Shown in pieces: positions 45,183-56,119 of a DNA stretch of 64,000 nucleotides (position 1 is the first letter of the stretch; each line of letters opens with the position of its first letter). Under the pieces are notes generated by a model, which searched no databases, was not told the origin of the DNA, and saw only the letters and a list, made by a program, of their open reading frames with translations. The stretch covers positions 830,150,056-830,214,055 of the forward strand of contig CM062816.1 in NCBI GenBank assembly GCA_031772625.1, in the 5' to 3' direction. The stretch comes from Pinus tabuliformis. Taxonomy: Eukaryota > Streptophyta > Pinopsida > Pinales > Pinaceae. The translations under genes and the position numbers were made by a program.

Positions 45183-47239
45183 AACTAGGGAGGTATTCAT
45201 AATCTATACATGGTACTTAGACATTCTCATACTGAAGAATTCTCATAAGAAGAGTCAGATTGGTATGCCATCTCATAGGCTACTTTCTTAGCTTATTCCA
45301 AAGCATCTCATCATATCAACCAACATTGTCACATAACAAGGCCTTGACTAACAACTCTATCTCTCCACAAGATCATAGCACAATGTTGATGAGACCAATG
45401 ACTGATAAACACCATCATCACTGTCTCTCAAGGCACATATCCCACCCAGGTGTTCAAATGGTATGTCCTTTTAGGACAATTCCTATCTTGGAATAACACA
45501 TCCTCAAGGAATTTCCTCTTCGACTCTCTTGCTTATTGGATTCCCTACCACATCTTGAAAGAGTATTGGAATCAATCTCAAATGCTTACCCAATCCTCCA
45601 TTCTTTATTCATAACGTGAAGACAAGAATGACGTGTCTATCTCTCCCCCTCGACTAAGGAGGATATACTCATTCATATAGAGGAATATACTGAAGCTCTT
45701 TCTTAACTAGGGTCTTGTTTCCTACAACAACTATCTGCTCTTTGGTGGAGATCACAATACTATCAAATGCTAGTAGGGCTCCTCCTTTCGATGTCATGAA
45801 ATTCAACTTATTCATTATGGAGCCTTCATATTCTAGATCTTCTTCGTAGGGCATTGACCATCCATCACTTTCCTTCAACGAACCATAGGGTTGAACCAAT
45901 AGTCATGTCATCCTTCTCTTCATCAGAAAGTGATCTTCTAGTCCACATCCGATTTTTCTATAAATACCTACCTTTTCCAAAACATGTTTCTTTCAGGGTA
46001 TTCCATCCATTCCCATGAGTACTAGATGTAGGTGACATCTACAACTCCTTTTTTTGGTAGCCCTGTTTTCAACCCAACTAGATGATTTCAAAAATGAGCA
46101 TCAAATCAAAGTTACCTTTTGTGATGTCCTATCATGACATATGCTTCTTGCAGCATCAACATCCTGCGCATTCATAAACACATCTCCAAGACTTTCAACT
46201 TTAGGGGTCTCCTTCCTTTACATATTTTATCAAGGTCTCTATATTTTATTTATGGAGATGTCATAGCTAATTCTTTTAGTTATCAGATGTTGATTACTTA
46301 TCTTATCTTATGTGACTATAGTTGGATCTTTCACAAATTCTTCTTCCTTTCTTCACATATTGTTCCCTAGGAAATTCTATACAGAGTTCCTTCATTTTGT
46401 CAACCACCTTGTAGTCCATATGAGGTCATATTATGTTGATTTCATATTATCAATATGTGAACTAGTTCAAGGCATATGCTTTCATTTATCTTTCTAAAGG
46501 AAGATATCCTTCTTCTTTGATCATGCTCATGAGATAGAACATTCAATCATTCTAACTGCAACTATATGATGACATGGCTTAATCTATCAAATACATAACT
46601 CTTTTCTTCTCTAGGTCATCTAGACTTCTTTTGGCAACTTCCTTTCCTTGCTCGAAAGTACTTCAACCATCTTCACATGTTGCACTCCTTTGTCAACATA
46701 CCATCATCCTTCTAAACAATGGATCCCACACAAGGTGGAATGCTGAATATCAATGAGACATTTGCTTTTTCTAAGTAGAGGTGAACCTTCTAATGAAGAT
46801 TCAACTGGAGGATCTTGATTATCCTCATCCAACAAATGATCCTTCTTAATGATGATGATGTATGATGATTTCTATCTTTTATCATGCTAGATGACTTTCT
46901 TCCAACCATATATGCTACTACAATGGTTTCCTTTACATGCTTTCAATGAGGATACCATGAGTTACTTTATTTCTATCATAATGACTGCTACAACCATGTA
47001 GACTTCTACTTCAACTATCCTTTCAAGCTTCTATAATGATGTCATGAGCTATCTTCTACTTCAATCGTATGCATCTAGTCATACTTACAATGCTTCTCAT
47101 CTTGACTGCAATCTTTAACCATAGTAGAGGTCTTTTCACCTCCTACTTCTCCTTGCTATGTACCTAAAGATAAAATGTGTGAGAAGTCTTAATAGTGAAG
47201 ATCTATCCCTTCTTCCTTCCTGGATTTCTTCTCATCAGG
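45183..47239 (-). other. Non-coding interior of the gag-only element
   Basis: About 2 kb between gag and the polypurine tract hold no protease, integrase, RT or RNase H motifs on either strand. One minus-strand open frame (45899-45669: NKLNFMTSKGGALLAFDSIV) is not recognised. The stretch may be captured or degenerate sequence. Confidence 0.5.
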
Positions 47240-48057
47240 TTCTTCTACTTCTTTGGTGATATGGGCTTCATTCCTTTCTTTCCTTTTCTTGTTTCCCTTC
47301 TTGAGTTTAGGACAATCTCTCTTGAAATGCCCATATTCCTAACATCCATAATATTAGATCTTTGACATATCAGTCTTTTTATTTTTTTGATGACCAAACT
47401 TTCCTTTTCTCTTGGCCATGGCAGCAAATGCTTGAACCTGTTCATTTGACCCAACATTGCTCTTTGCTTTCAACCTAGTTTCTTCAATCTTGCATAGTGA
47501 CCAGAGTTCACTGAATGGGGTGGCTTCCTTCTTTCCATAGATACTTGATACAAAGTTTCCCCATTCATTAGGTAGTGCATTGAGCACAACGATGGTCATT
47601 TCTTTATCAGACATTATTTCCCCCAAATCTTGTAGTTGGTCTCTTATTTGTGATACCCTCATAAGGTATGAGGCTATCCCTTCTTCCTTTGATACCTTCA
47701 TCTTGTATAACTTGGTTCTCGAAGATATAAGCTCTCCTGCAGTGCTTACGGAAAATAGTTCTACCAACTTTTCATAAATTTCCTTTGATGTTTCTGTCTT
47801 TGCTACACAGGGGATGAGTGAAACCTTGATTTATCTATAAGGATTATTTGAGCCCTTATTTCTCCTTTCATATATTTTGATAGTGCTTGAGATTGCTCTT
47901 GAGATGGTTTGGAGACTTTACCCTTGACATATTCAATAACTTCATTCTCTATGAGGATCAAGTCTATCCTCTTTTTCCATGCAAGGAAGTTTGATGACCC
48001 AACCAATTTGTTGCTCTCCTTGCAAAATGAAGTCATTTTGATAGTAGATTCAAACAT
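47240..48057 (-). pseudogene. Copia-type gag of the gag-only element
   Basis: Three minus-strand stretches (48057-47803, 47767-47354, 47457-47245) form one UBN2-family gag: FLAWKKRIDLILIENEVIEY, LVELFSVSTAGELISSRTKL, VVLNALPNEWGNFVSSIYGK. It ends in a zinc-knuckle remnant EYGHFKRDCPKL, whose first cysteine pair is damaged by a stop. Two frame breaks lie near 47805 and 47380. Gag packages the RNA. With no pol in the element, mobility would depend on partners. Confidence 0.8.
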
Positions 48058-48622
48058 AGATATAAAGATACTTACTTGTCAAGTGAAGATGCTCCTAGAT
48101 GATGATATCTTCAACTTGATGCCTTCTTGATGATGTTGAAAATAGAAGATGCTTTCTTGAATATGATTGCTTCTTTGATGACGTCTTCTTCAAAGATGAC
48201 AATACTTCTATCTTAGATGATATGCTTTGAGATGTGATACTTTCTTTAAAGAGAGGGATATCACCTTGATGATGATAACAATGCTTCTTCCTGCTTCCCT
48301 TGGATGTAGAGACTTCAAGATGCTTCAATGTGTAGTCCTTATTTCTTTGAGTGGAGGTAGGGTCCTTGAAGTCTTCTTCTCCTTGTGGTGATGATTGTAA
48401 AATATGTGAGCTTCCCAATATTGTTTCAAGTGTAGAATCCTTATTTGAATGAACTAGGGTTTTTGAGGTCTTCTTTGATACTCCTTAGTTCCTTCCTTCA
48501 AGATGATGAGTGGATTAGTCCCTTTTGATGATTTACTATGTCCAACCCTTATGTATTCTTCTTCAATAATGATCTACAAGTTGTTTTTTCTTCTTGTAGT
48601 AGCAACCTTAACCCTTAAACCA

Positions 48623-48914
48623 TGTTGAGTAATCTAGGGCATCTAGATTACGTGATTCCTCTTACTTTGATAATTGCTTGTGATGTATTTTTACTTAACT
48701 TGATTAACTTCTTCTTTCATTTGATTATTATTAGTGTTCTCTATAATCAAACTACTTCCAAATAATGAAGATCAATGAGACAATAGGACATAAGATATGG
48801 GTTGTCAGTCAGGGCCAAAACCTCTCCTCTTGAGAGGAAAACCCACAAGAATTATTCTCTTCTTATAGAACTTCAAATGACGAATTCCAAGACCTATGAC
48901 CCTCGTCAAAGTCC
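48623..48914 (-). repeat. 5' LTR of the gag-only element, part 1
   Basis: This is the downstream part of the 5' LTR (minus sense), ending TGTTGAGTAATC on the plus strand next to a TGG-initial primer-site-like sequence (48606-48622, minus TGGTTTAAGGGTTAAGG). Part 2 is 57599-58481. Confidence 0.75.
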
Positions 48915-50393
48915 TGTTGGCATTATGATTCAAGTGTTGTCCTTGATGGCAACTCACTCAGAGGTTGGTACAGGTGCTCAGAGGTTGGTACAGGTGATGG
49001 CAACTTAATCAGAAGACAGATCTTAGTACAGCATGCCAAGGAAGTTCATATACGCAGGTTCGTTAAGCCCAAGTCGCGTGTACACGCTAGTTGGATTCAG
49101 AAAAAGCGCGTGTATGTGGAAAAGTACCTTTTGGTCCATGGTGGTTAGTCCTTGGAAGTTGTGCCTATGATTTCGGACCATTGTGTCTCGACGGGCGTGT
49201 CGATCCCTAGTTTTGAAGTTGATGGTATTGTGTTACTATGGTTTTGGCTCTTGGTATTTAGCAAGGCCTAAGGCTATATAAGGAGAAGAAGATCATTAGG
49301 CAAATACATCTTTCGACAAGGCTTGAATATCTAAGAGAGAAAGAGATCTGATATGCAGGTTCTGGGTTGCTTGATCTAAGCCAAGGAGAGATCACATCGG
49401 TTGATGGAAGACTAGATCTAAGGATAGATCGGGATCTAATGGTTTGAAATGCACTATCATGATATGGTTGATTATGCGTATTTCTAGATCTGCATATTGT
49501 CGCAATGTTATGTTCTGGGTCTAACTGATGTCTGGTACAGCTGCAAATTGAGAAAGTTTATTTTTAGATCTGTACGCAGGTTGGCTTCGGTAAAAGCGCG
49601 TGTATACGCGGGTTTTGCTCATTGAAGTAGCGTATATCTTTTGAAGCTTGATTTTGGGTTTACAGTGGGGTCTGACTGTTATTGCAGAGTTCTGTAGTCT
49701 GCTCTGTGTTCTGGTAACTGGTGATTGACAGGGTTCAGTGGTTCAGTGATTCAAAGTTTGGTTGTTTTATGCTTCAATGATCTGTTGTGAAAATTGAATG
49801 AATTAGGGTCTACAGATTGTAATGTTGTGCTTCAGGAATATCCAGTCTGAAAATGTATGAAAGGTGGTACCTGAAGGAAAGAAGATTGTAGGTCAGCACC
49901 TACGTACTAGTATCTTGGCTAGTACAAGAGCAAAGGGGGTTGGAGCTCCCTTCCAAGGAAGTTTGGAGAACGAGAGAAGGTTGTAGCCTTCTGCAGGTTG
50001 TAGCCTGCGTACTGGTATAAGGCTGCACCAGTACAAAAGATTGTAAACTGAAGTTTCATATTAAAGAAAGATAGAGACAACTTGCAGCAGGTGGTTTTCA
50101 CCCACATTGGGTTTCCACCTTACATCTTGGTGTTCATGTGTGTGGCTTTTGATCTGTTCTGTTATACTGCACCTGTTTACTGTTAATGTGGTGAATAATG
50201 TCCTGATGAACTTAACTGAAGAATAAGCTAACTAAATTATGAGTTTTCTTCTTATACGCTGTTTTATTTAGTCACAGTAGCGTGTACACGCTGGTTCACC
50301 TAACTGAAGTAGCGTATATGTTTCTGAGCATTGAAAAAGTTTGATTGATCTGATAATACTGATTCACCCCCCCTCTCAGTATTATTTCCAACA
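48915..50393 (+). repeat. Sirevirus-like 5' LTR
   Basis: TGTTGGCATTATG...TATTTCCAACA, 1479 bp. A 20-bp tandem pair (CAGAGGTTGGTACAGGTGMT) lies at 48959-48998. CGCGTGTACACGC-like motifs occur at about 49070, 49105, 49594, 50279 and 50315. CTATATAAGG near 49271 is a plausible TATA box. Confidence 0.97.
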
Positions 50394-50395
50394 AT

Positions 50396-50410
50396 TGGTA
50401 TCAGAGCAGG
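50396..50410 (+). promoter_or_regulatory. Sirevirus-like primer-binding site
   Basis: TGGTATCAGAGCAGG, two bases after the 5' LTR, matches the initiator-Met tRNA primer site of plant Copia elements exactly in its first twelve bases. Confidence 0.95.
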
Positions 50411-50452
50411 TCCTTCAGAGAAGCTTGATCGCTTGAAGGTAGATCATTCATC

Positions 50453-52048
50453 ATGAGCAACTACGAGAAAGAAGCATCAATCAGGCCACCGATTTTTGAT
50501 GGGACAAACTTCAATTATTGGAAGGTAAGAGTTACTGCATATCTTCAATCTCTTGGTACAGAAGTTTGGAACATTGTAGAAACAGGCTATGCTTTTCCTT
50601 CAGCTACTCCTACAGATCCAGCTGAGAAAAAGCAGTATGAAACAAATGCAAAAGCAGTCAGTACTCTATTAGGAAGTATATCCCAAACAGAATTCATGAA
50701 GGTCATGCACTTCAAATCAGCAAAAGAGATATGGGACAAAATGATCACTAGCTATGAAGGAGATGAACAGGTAAAGCAAGCTAAACTTCAAACTCTCAGG
50801 ATTCAATATGAGACTCTCAAGATGTATAATGATGAAAGTGTGGCTAATTATTTTCTTCGGGTAGATGAGATTGTTAATTGCATGAAAAATTTGGGTGAAG
50901 AAATAAAAGAGACTATAGTAGTTCAAAAGATTCTAAGATCATTATCCCCCAAGTTTGAATCTAAAGTATCTGCAATAGAAGAAAAAGAAAATCTCCGTGT
51001 TCTCACTATGTCTCAGCTACATGGAATTCTAACTGCTTATGAAATGAGAAAGGGAGGTCCATCTGACAGAAGGGAAGCTGCTTTTAAGGCATCAGGAAAA
51101 GAAGATTACTATGAAGCAAGCCATGTTCCAGAAGAAGAGGAAGAAGAATCAAATTTTGTCAGAAATCTTCAAAGGGGTTCTGGAAGGTTCAGAGGTAAGC
51201 TACCTTTCAAATGCTTTGCTTGTGGAAGAGTAGGTCATTATGCTGCAAAATGTCCCTATAAGGATAAAGGAAAAGAACCTGCTAGATGGAACAAGAAACA
51301 AAGTGCAAATAAGAAAAGCTACTACACCCATGAAGATAGTGATGGCTTATCAAACAGTGATGAAGATGAACAAGGTAATAAATATAAGCTGTTAATGGCA
51401 TTTGAAGATGATGATTATGAGGATGCTGTAGATGTGGATAATCTCTATAATGAAATTACTAGACTCAAGAGATGCATAGAAGAAAAGAGTGTGATCATTG
51501 ATACTTTGCAATTTCAAATTGATGAAAAGGAAAAACATCTTGAAAAACTAGAAGGTGAAATTGTTGGTCTCAGAAAAGAAATTGAGAAAACAAAAGCTAT
51601 TAATCTTAAGTTTGTCAAAGGATCTGAAACTTTGGATGAGATTATCAATGTGCAGCGGTCTCCTCTAAACAAGACAGGTTTGGGCTATAATGGAGAAACC
51701 TCTCAAGCATCCACCTCAAAAAGTTATCTTGATGCAGCAAGAAGAAATGAGCAGAAGAACAATGAAGATAATCAGGTAAAGCAGGGACGAATTACAAACA
51801 GAAACTATCAGGGACAATCCTTCTTAAGGGTGAACAAAAGCTACAACCAACCACAGGTAAAATCTTCTCAGTTTGGCTCAAGAATAGATGAAAATAGAAA
51901 TTACAATCAGTTGGCTGGTAGATTCAATAACCGCAGAAGCTTCTTCAATGGACAATGCTTTTCTTGCCATAACTTTGGTCACAAAGCAGCTCAATGTGTT
52001 GCATATAAAACAATCATGACTAGGAAGCTCAAAAACAAAGAAGTATGA
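50453..52048 (+). CDS. Sirevirus-like gag (531 codons)
   Basis: Gag forms the virus-like particle and binds RNA. DUF4219/UBN2 region: [20 protein letters not shown] near residue 19, [20 protein letters not shown] near residue 90. Zinc knuckle 1 is [14 protein letters not shown] (residues 254-267). An acidic region and a coiled coil (about 330-390, [20 protein letters not shown]) follow. Zinc knuckle 2 is [14 protein letters not shown] (502-515). The ORF stops at TGA 52046-52048, overlapping the pol ATG by four bases. The protein-like text continues in the other frame just upstream of that ATG, so loss of one base in the G run near 52021-52023 probably split one gag-pol ORF. Confidence 0.9.
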   Translation: MSNYEKEASIRPPIFDGTNFNYWKVRVTAYLQSLGTEVWNIVETGYAFPSATPTDPAEKKQYETNAKAVSTLLGSISQTEFMKVMHFKSAKEIWDKMITSYEGDEQVKQAKLQTLRIQYETLKMYNDESVANYFLRVDEIVNCMKNLGEEIKETIVVQKILRSLSPKFESKVSAIEEKENLRVLTMSQLHGILTAYEMRKGGPSDRREAAFKASGKEDYYEASHVPEEEEEESNFVRNLQRGSGRFRGKLPFKCFACGRVGHYAAKCPYKDKGKEPARWNKKQSANKKSYYTHEDSDGLSNSDEDEQGNKYKLLMAFEDDDYEDAVDVDNLYNEITRLKRCIEEKSVIIDTLQFQIDEKEKHLEKLEGEIVGLRKEIEKTKAINLKFVKGSETLDEIINVQRSPLNKTGLGYNGETSQASTSKSYLDAARRNEQKNNEDNQVKQGRITNRNYQGQSFLRVNKSYNQPQVKSSQFGSRIDENRNYNQLAGRFNNRRSFFNGQCFSCHNFGHKAAQCVAYKTIMTRKLKNKEV

Positions 52049-54654
52049 CAGGGATTACAAAGAGGACCTATAACAACTTTTCGGTTCTTGAAAATGAAGT
52101 TGAATGTTCTATTTGCAATAATTTTGGTCATAAAGACTCTGAATGCAGGAGCAGGTTTCAGGAGAAAAAGGAACAAGCCACGAGCACCAAAAAATGGAGA
52201 ATAAAGGAACCTCAGACAGAAAGATGTGGGATAGCTTTTTATGCAGAAGGACAGGAAAATCTATGGTACATTGACAGTGGATGTTCGAAACATATGACAG
52301 GTGATAAAGAAAAACTTGAATCTTATTCTACTTTAGAAAAGGGAAAGAAAGTTTCTTTTGGAAATGATACTCCTGCAACTATAAAAGGAAAAGGTATTGC
52401 TCCTTTGAAAGAAAAGGTCAAGGCTGGAAATGTTTTGTATGTTGATGGATTGAAGCATAATCTACTAAGTGTCAGCCAGATGTGTGATAAAAAAACCGAG
52501 GTTATTTTCAGATCGAATGGATGTCTTGTTCGTGATCTTGATACAGGTAAAACAGTTCTCAAAGGCAAAAGAACTCCAAATAATCTGTACATATTTGAAG
52601 AAGGACAACAACAATGCTATCTTAGCAAGGATGAAGAGCACTGGTTATGGCATCGAAGGTTGGGACATCTAAGCTTCTCACAAATAAGGAAAGCATGCAA
52701 ATATCAGGCAGTTCGCGATCTTCCAGATATCAAAATTCCAGACAACACCATATGCAAATCTTGTCAGTTTGGAAAGCAAACCAGAACTAACTTTCCAGAG
52801 AAGGAAGGATCAGCTAGCTTGCCTCTTGAGCTAGTCCATACAGATGTATGTGGTCCATTTAGGAAAAGGACACCTCGAGGAGAAGAATATCTGATATTAT
52901 TCATTGATGATTTCTCAAGGTTTGTTTGGTTAGGGCTTATGAAGCACAAAGATGAAGCATTCGAAAAATTCAAATCCTTCAAAGCATTGGCTGAAAATGA
53001 ATCAGGACACAAAATTAAGTGCCTCAGATCTGACAGAGGTGGGGAGTTCACATCAAATGAATTTTTCGATTTCTGCGATGAACATGGGATAAGAAGAGAA
53101 TTCTCTACAGCTAGAACTCCTCAGCAAAATGGGGTTGTGGAAAGAATGAACAGAACTATCCAACAAATGGCTCGTGCTATGCTCGATGAATCAGGTACTC
53201 CTGCAACCTTCTGGGGTGAAGCTGCACATGCTGCTGTTATTATTCTTAACAAAACAAATGTCCGAGTAAACAGCACTCAAACACCTCATGAGCTTTGGAG
53301 TGGTAAAACTCCTTCCGTGAAGCATTTCAAAATCTTTGGGAGCAAATGTTATATTAAGAATACTGATGAGCAACTTGGCAAACTTGAACCTAGAGCAGAT
53401 GAGGGCATTCTTCTTGGTTATTCTCCACATAGCAAAGCATACAAGTGCTACAATAAAAGACTTGGCAGAATTGTTGACAGTATTGATATAGTGGTTGATG
53501 AGAAGGGATATATTCCTAGGCAAGTTCATCATGAAGACATTGAAGAAGATGAAGGTTACTCTCAAAGGCGAAATGATGAAGAAGAAGAACCTCAAGAAGA
53601 AGAAGAATCTCAAGAAGAACCAGAGGAGCAGACAAGAATAGAAGAGAAGACTCCATCCAGATATGTCCAAAAGAATCATCCAGAAACTCAGATTGTGGGG
53701 CAGAAAGAAGCAGGAGTACAAACAAGAAGGACACTTGCAGAAGCTTCAAGCTACTTGGCACTACTCTCCTCCACTGAACCACAAAATGTGAAAGAGGCAT
53801 GCAAAGATGAATGTTGGGTCAAAGCAATGGATGAAGAACTTGAGCAAATCGAAAAGAACAACACTTGGGAATTAGTTCCTAGACCAAAAGATAAGAATGT
53901 AATAGGAACAAAATGGGTCTTCAAGAATAAATTAAATGAAAATGGAGAAGTAATTAGAAACAAGGCCAGACTTGTTTGTAAAGGGTATGCACAGCAAGAA
54001 GGAATAGATTTTGAAGAGACCTTTGCTCCTGTGGCAAGACTAGAGGCCATCCGAATGTTCCTTGCTCTCTCAAGCTTTCAAAACTTCAAGGTATTTCAAA
54101 TGGACGTGAAATCAGCCTTCCTGAATGGAGACTTAGAAGAAGAAGTATATATTGAGCAGCCAGATGGCTTCATTCTTGGGAATGATCCAAACCTTGTATG
54201 CAGATTGAAAAAGGCACTCTATGGACTCAAACAAGCTCCAAGGGCTTGGTACTATCGGTTGGACAAATATCTTCACCAACAAGGCTTTTCAAAAGGATCA
54301 GCAGATAGCAATCTCTATATAAAAGTTGAAAATAACAAATTGCTAATTCTTGTTGTTTATGTAGATGATATTATTTTTGGCAGCAATGAAGAGACTATGA
54401 GTCAAAACTTTGCCTTGGTTATGCAGAAAGAATTCGAAATGTCACTTCTTGGAGAATTGACATATTTTCTTGGATTGCAAATCCAACAAAATGAAGGAGG
54501 TATCTTCTTGTCTCAAACCAAATACCTCAAGCAGATCTTGAAGAAGTATGGCATGGAAGAGTCAAAGCCAGTTGTACACCCATGGTTACAGGATGCAGCC
54601 TCAGTGCTAATGATGAATCAGCAGCAGTTCACCAACCCACTTATAGATCCATGA
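52045..54654 (+). CDS. Sirevirus-like pol: protease, integrase, RT
   Basis: The start ATG overlaps the gag stop and is probably not the true start. Domains: a third zinc knuckle [14 protein letters not shown] (residues 21-34); protease [13 protein letters not shown] with the catalytic Asp at 77; pre-integrase zinc region [11 protein letters not shown]...CKSCQFGKQ (about 200-250); integrase core with [17 protein letters not shown] and [13 protein letters not shown], all three acidic residues present. An acidic spacer (about 500-540) and RT with [20 protein letters not shown] and YVDD at 772-775 follow. The frame leaves RT near 54575 through one missing base and ends at TGA 54654. Confidence 0.92.
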   Translation: MTGITKRTYNNFSVLENEVECSICNNFGHKDSECRSRFQEKKEQATSTKKWRIKEPQTERCGIAFYAEGQENLWYIDSGCSKHMTGDKEKLESYSTLEKGKKVSFGNDTPATIKGKGIAPLKEKVKAGNVLYVDGLKHNLLSVSQMCDKKTEVIFRSNGCLVRDLDTGKTVLKGKRTPNNLYIFEEGQQQCYLSKDEEHWLWHRRLGHLSFSQIRKACKYQAVRDLPDIKIPDNTICKSCQFGKQTRTNFPEKEGSASLPLELVHTDVCGPFRKRTPRGEEYLILFIDDFSRFVWLGLMKHKDEAFEKFKSFKALAENESGHKIKCLRSDRGGEFTSNEFFDFCDEHGIRREFSTARTPQQNGVVERMNRTIQQMARAMLDESGTPATFWGEAAHAAVIILNKTNVRVNSTQTPHELWSGKTPSVKHFKIFGSKCYIKNTDEQLGKLEPRADEGILLGYSPHSKAYKCYNKRLGRIVDSIDIVVDEKGYIPRQVHHEDIEEDEGYSQRRNDEEEEPQEEEESQEEPEEQTRIEEKTPSRYVQKNHPETQIVGQKEAGVQTRRTLAEASSYLALLSSTEPQNVKEACKDECWVKAMDEELEQIEKNNTWELVPRPKDKNVIGTKWVFKNKLNENGEVIRNKARLVCKGYAQQEGIDFEETFAPVARLEAIRMFLALSSFQNFKVFQMDVKSAFLNGDLEEEVYIEQPDGFILGNDPNLVCRLKKALYGLKQAPRAWYYRLDKYLHQQGFSKGSADSNLYIKVENNKLLILVVYVDDIIFGSNEETMSQNFALVMQKEFEMSLLGELTYFLGLQIQQNEGGIFLSQTKYLKQILKKYGMEESKPVVHPWLQDAASVLMMNQQQFTNPLIDP

Positions 54655-55312
54655 TTGGGAGTTTGCTTTATTTGACAGGTACTCGACCAGATATTACACA
54701 TGCAGTAGGAATGGTTGGAAGATTTCAAGCCAACCCAAAGGAAACTCATCTTCAGGCAGTCAAAAGAATCTTCAAATATCTTCAAGGGACCCAAAACTAT
54801 GGCTTATGGTATCCTAGAAATACAGATCTCACTCTTCATGCTTACACAGATGCAGATTGGGCTGGAAGTGTGGATGATAGGAAAAGCACAAGTGGTGGTG
54901 CTTTCTTCATGGGTTCCAGATTAGTATCTTGGTTCAGCAAGAAACAGAGTTCGATTGCCTTATCTACAGCTGAAGCAGAATATGTGGCTGCGGCATCTTG
55001 TTGCACACAACTTCTTTGGATGATGCAGACCTTGCAGGACTTTCAAATCACTTGCACTCCACCAGTTCTATCTTATGTGATAATACTAGTGCAATCAGCA
55101 TTTCAAAGAATCCAGTCATGCACTCAAAGACCAAGCACATACCAATCAAGTACCATTTTCTCCGGGAACAAGTGCTTGAGCAGAAGGTCAAGTTGGAGTA
55201 TGTTCCTTCTAAGGAACAAGTTGCTGATATTCTCACAAAACCACTGCCCAGGGAAACTTTTGAATATCTCAGACAAAAGCTGGGAGTAGTTGATGCTTCA
55301 TCCTGCTGTTGA
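54576..55312 (+). pseudogene. Sirevirus-like RNase H, two frames
   Basis: It continues pol in another frame. [20 protein letters not shown] is followed by the RNase H motifs TDADWAGSVDDRKSTSGGAF and [20 protein letters not shown]. Near 55067 a single missing base shifts the frame again. [39 protein letters not shown] and [13 protein letters not shown] then finish at TGA 55312. All RNase H signature residues are visible across the two frames. Confidence 0.9.
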
Positions 55313-56119
55313 AGCTTGTCTGTTCTACAGAAAAGTTGGTATACGCAAGTTACGAAAGGTATATACGCGTATACACGCGGATTTATGCTGAGAAAGTCGC
55401 GTGTACGGTGTACGCTTGTTGCAGAGATTATATCCGCGTACATACGCTGTTTCATGCAGGAGAAATCGCGTATATGAAGTTCTGAACAGCAAGGGCAAAC
55501 TCTGGAGTTCTGAACAGCAATGGGTATGTCAGAATTCTTCAGGCACGGTTTCAGGGGGTGCAGCAGGCACAGGTTCAGGGGGAGCAGCTTAAAAGTCTCA
55601 TAAAGCATTGTTGGCATTCAGATGTTTTGGTTGTTGATTTCAGGAAAAGGAGCTCAGAAAGAAATCCTGGTTGCTGATCTAAAAAGATGTTTATCATATG
55701 TTGCTGGTGACTTTCATAAGTCTTGGTCTAGATCTGTTGTCTCTATGTCATGTATCTCTCTTGCGATGTCTCTTTTATGGTGTCAAGGTCATGTAACGGC
55801 CTATGTTGGTTTCCCCACTATGCCTGGGATGAATGCTGTAATATAATTGGTTGTTTCTGTTATGTCCCCTCTTGGTAGGGAGTATGGATGTATGTATTGA
55901 GTCTTTTGGTGATAGGAAGGTCCCTTATGGTGTATAAGTCTTGGTTCTTGTTGAAGAACATCTTTTGCAGATCTGGCCTACTTTCAGGGGGAGCATGAGT
56001 CAGCACAGCCAAGCAGAGGTATCAGCATGTCCTCAGGGGGAGCACAGCCCTTTGCCCTTGATGTCAAAGGGGGAGAGTGACTTGGTGTGGTGGTTGCCAT
56101 CAAGTCCAAAGGGGGAGAT
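55313..56119 (+). promoter_or_regulatory. Pre-LTR region with purine-tract array and palindromic motifs
   Basis: About 0.8 kb of non-coding sequence lies between RNase H and the 3' LTR. Six purine blocks of the type TCAGGGGG(A/T)G or CAAAGGGGGAG occur at about 55552, 55576, 55985, 56034, 56066 and 56107. The last directly precedes the LTR and is the primary polypurine tract. The first 170 bases carry GTATACACGC and CGCGTATA-like motifs (55335, 55358, 55395, 55430, 55466), also found in the LTR. Repeated purine tracts near the 3' LTR are described for Sireviruses. Confidence 0.8.

Noticed and set aside
52024..52048. Programmed frameshift between Sirevirus-like gag and pol
   Set aside because: The A-run before the overlap has only five A's and forms no canonical slippery heptamer. 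The other frame already reads protein-like upstream of the overlap, so a simple one-base loss explains the split.
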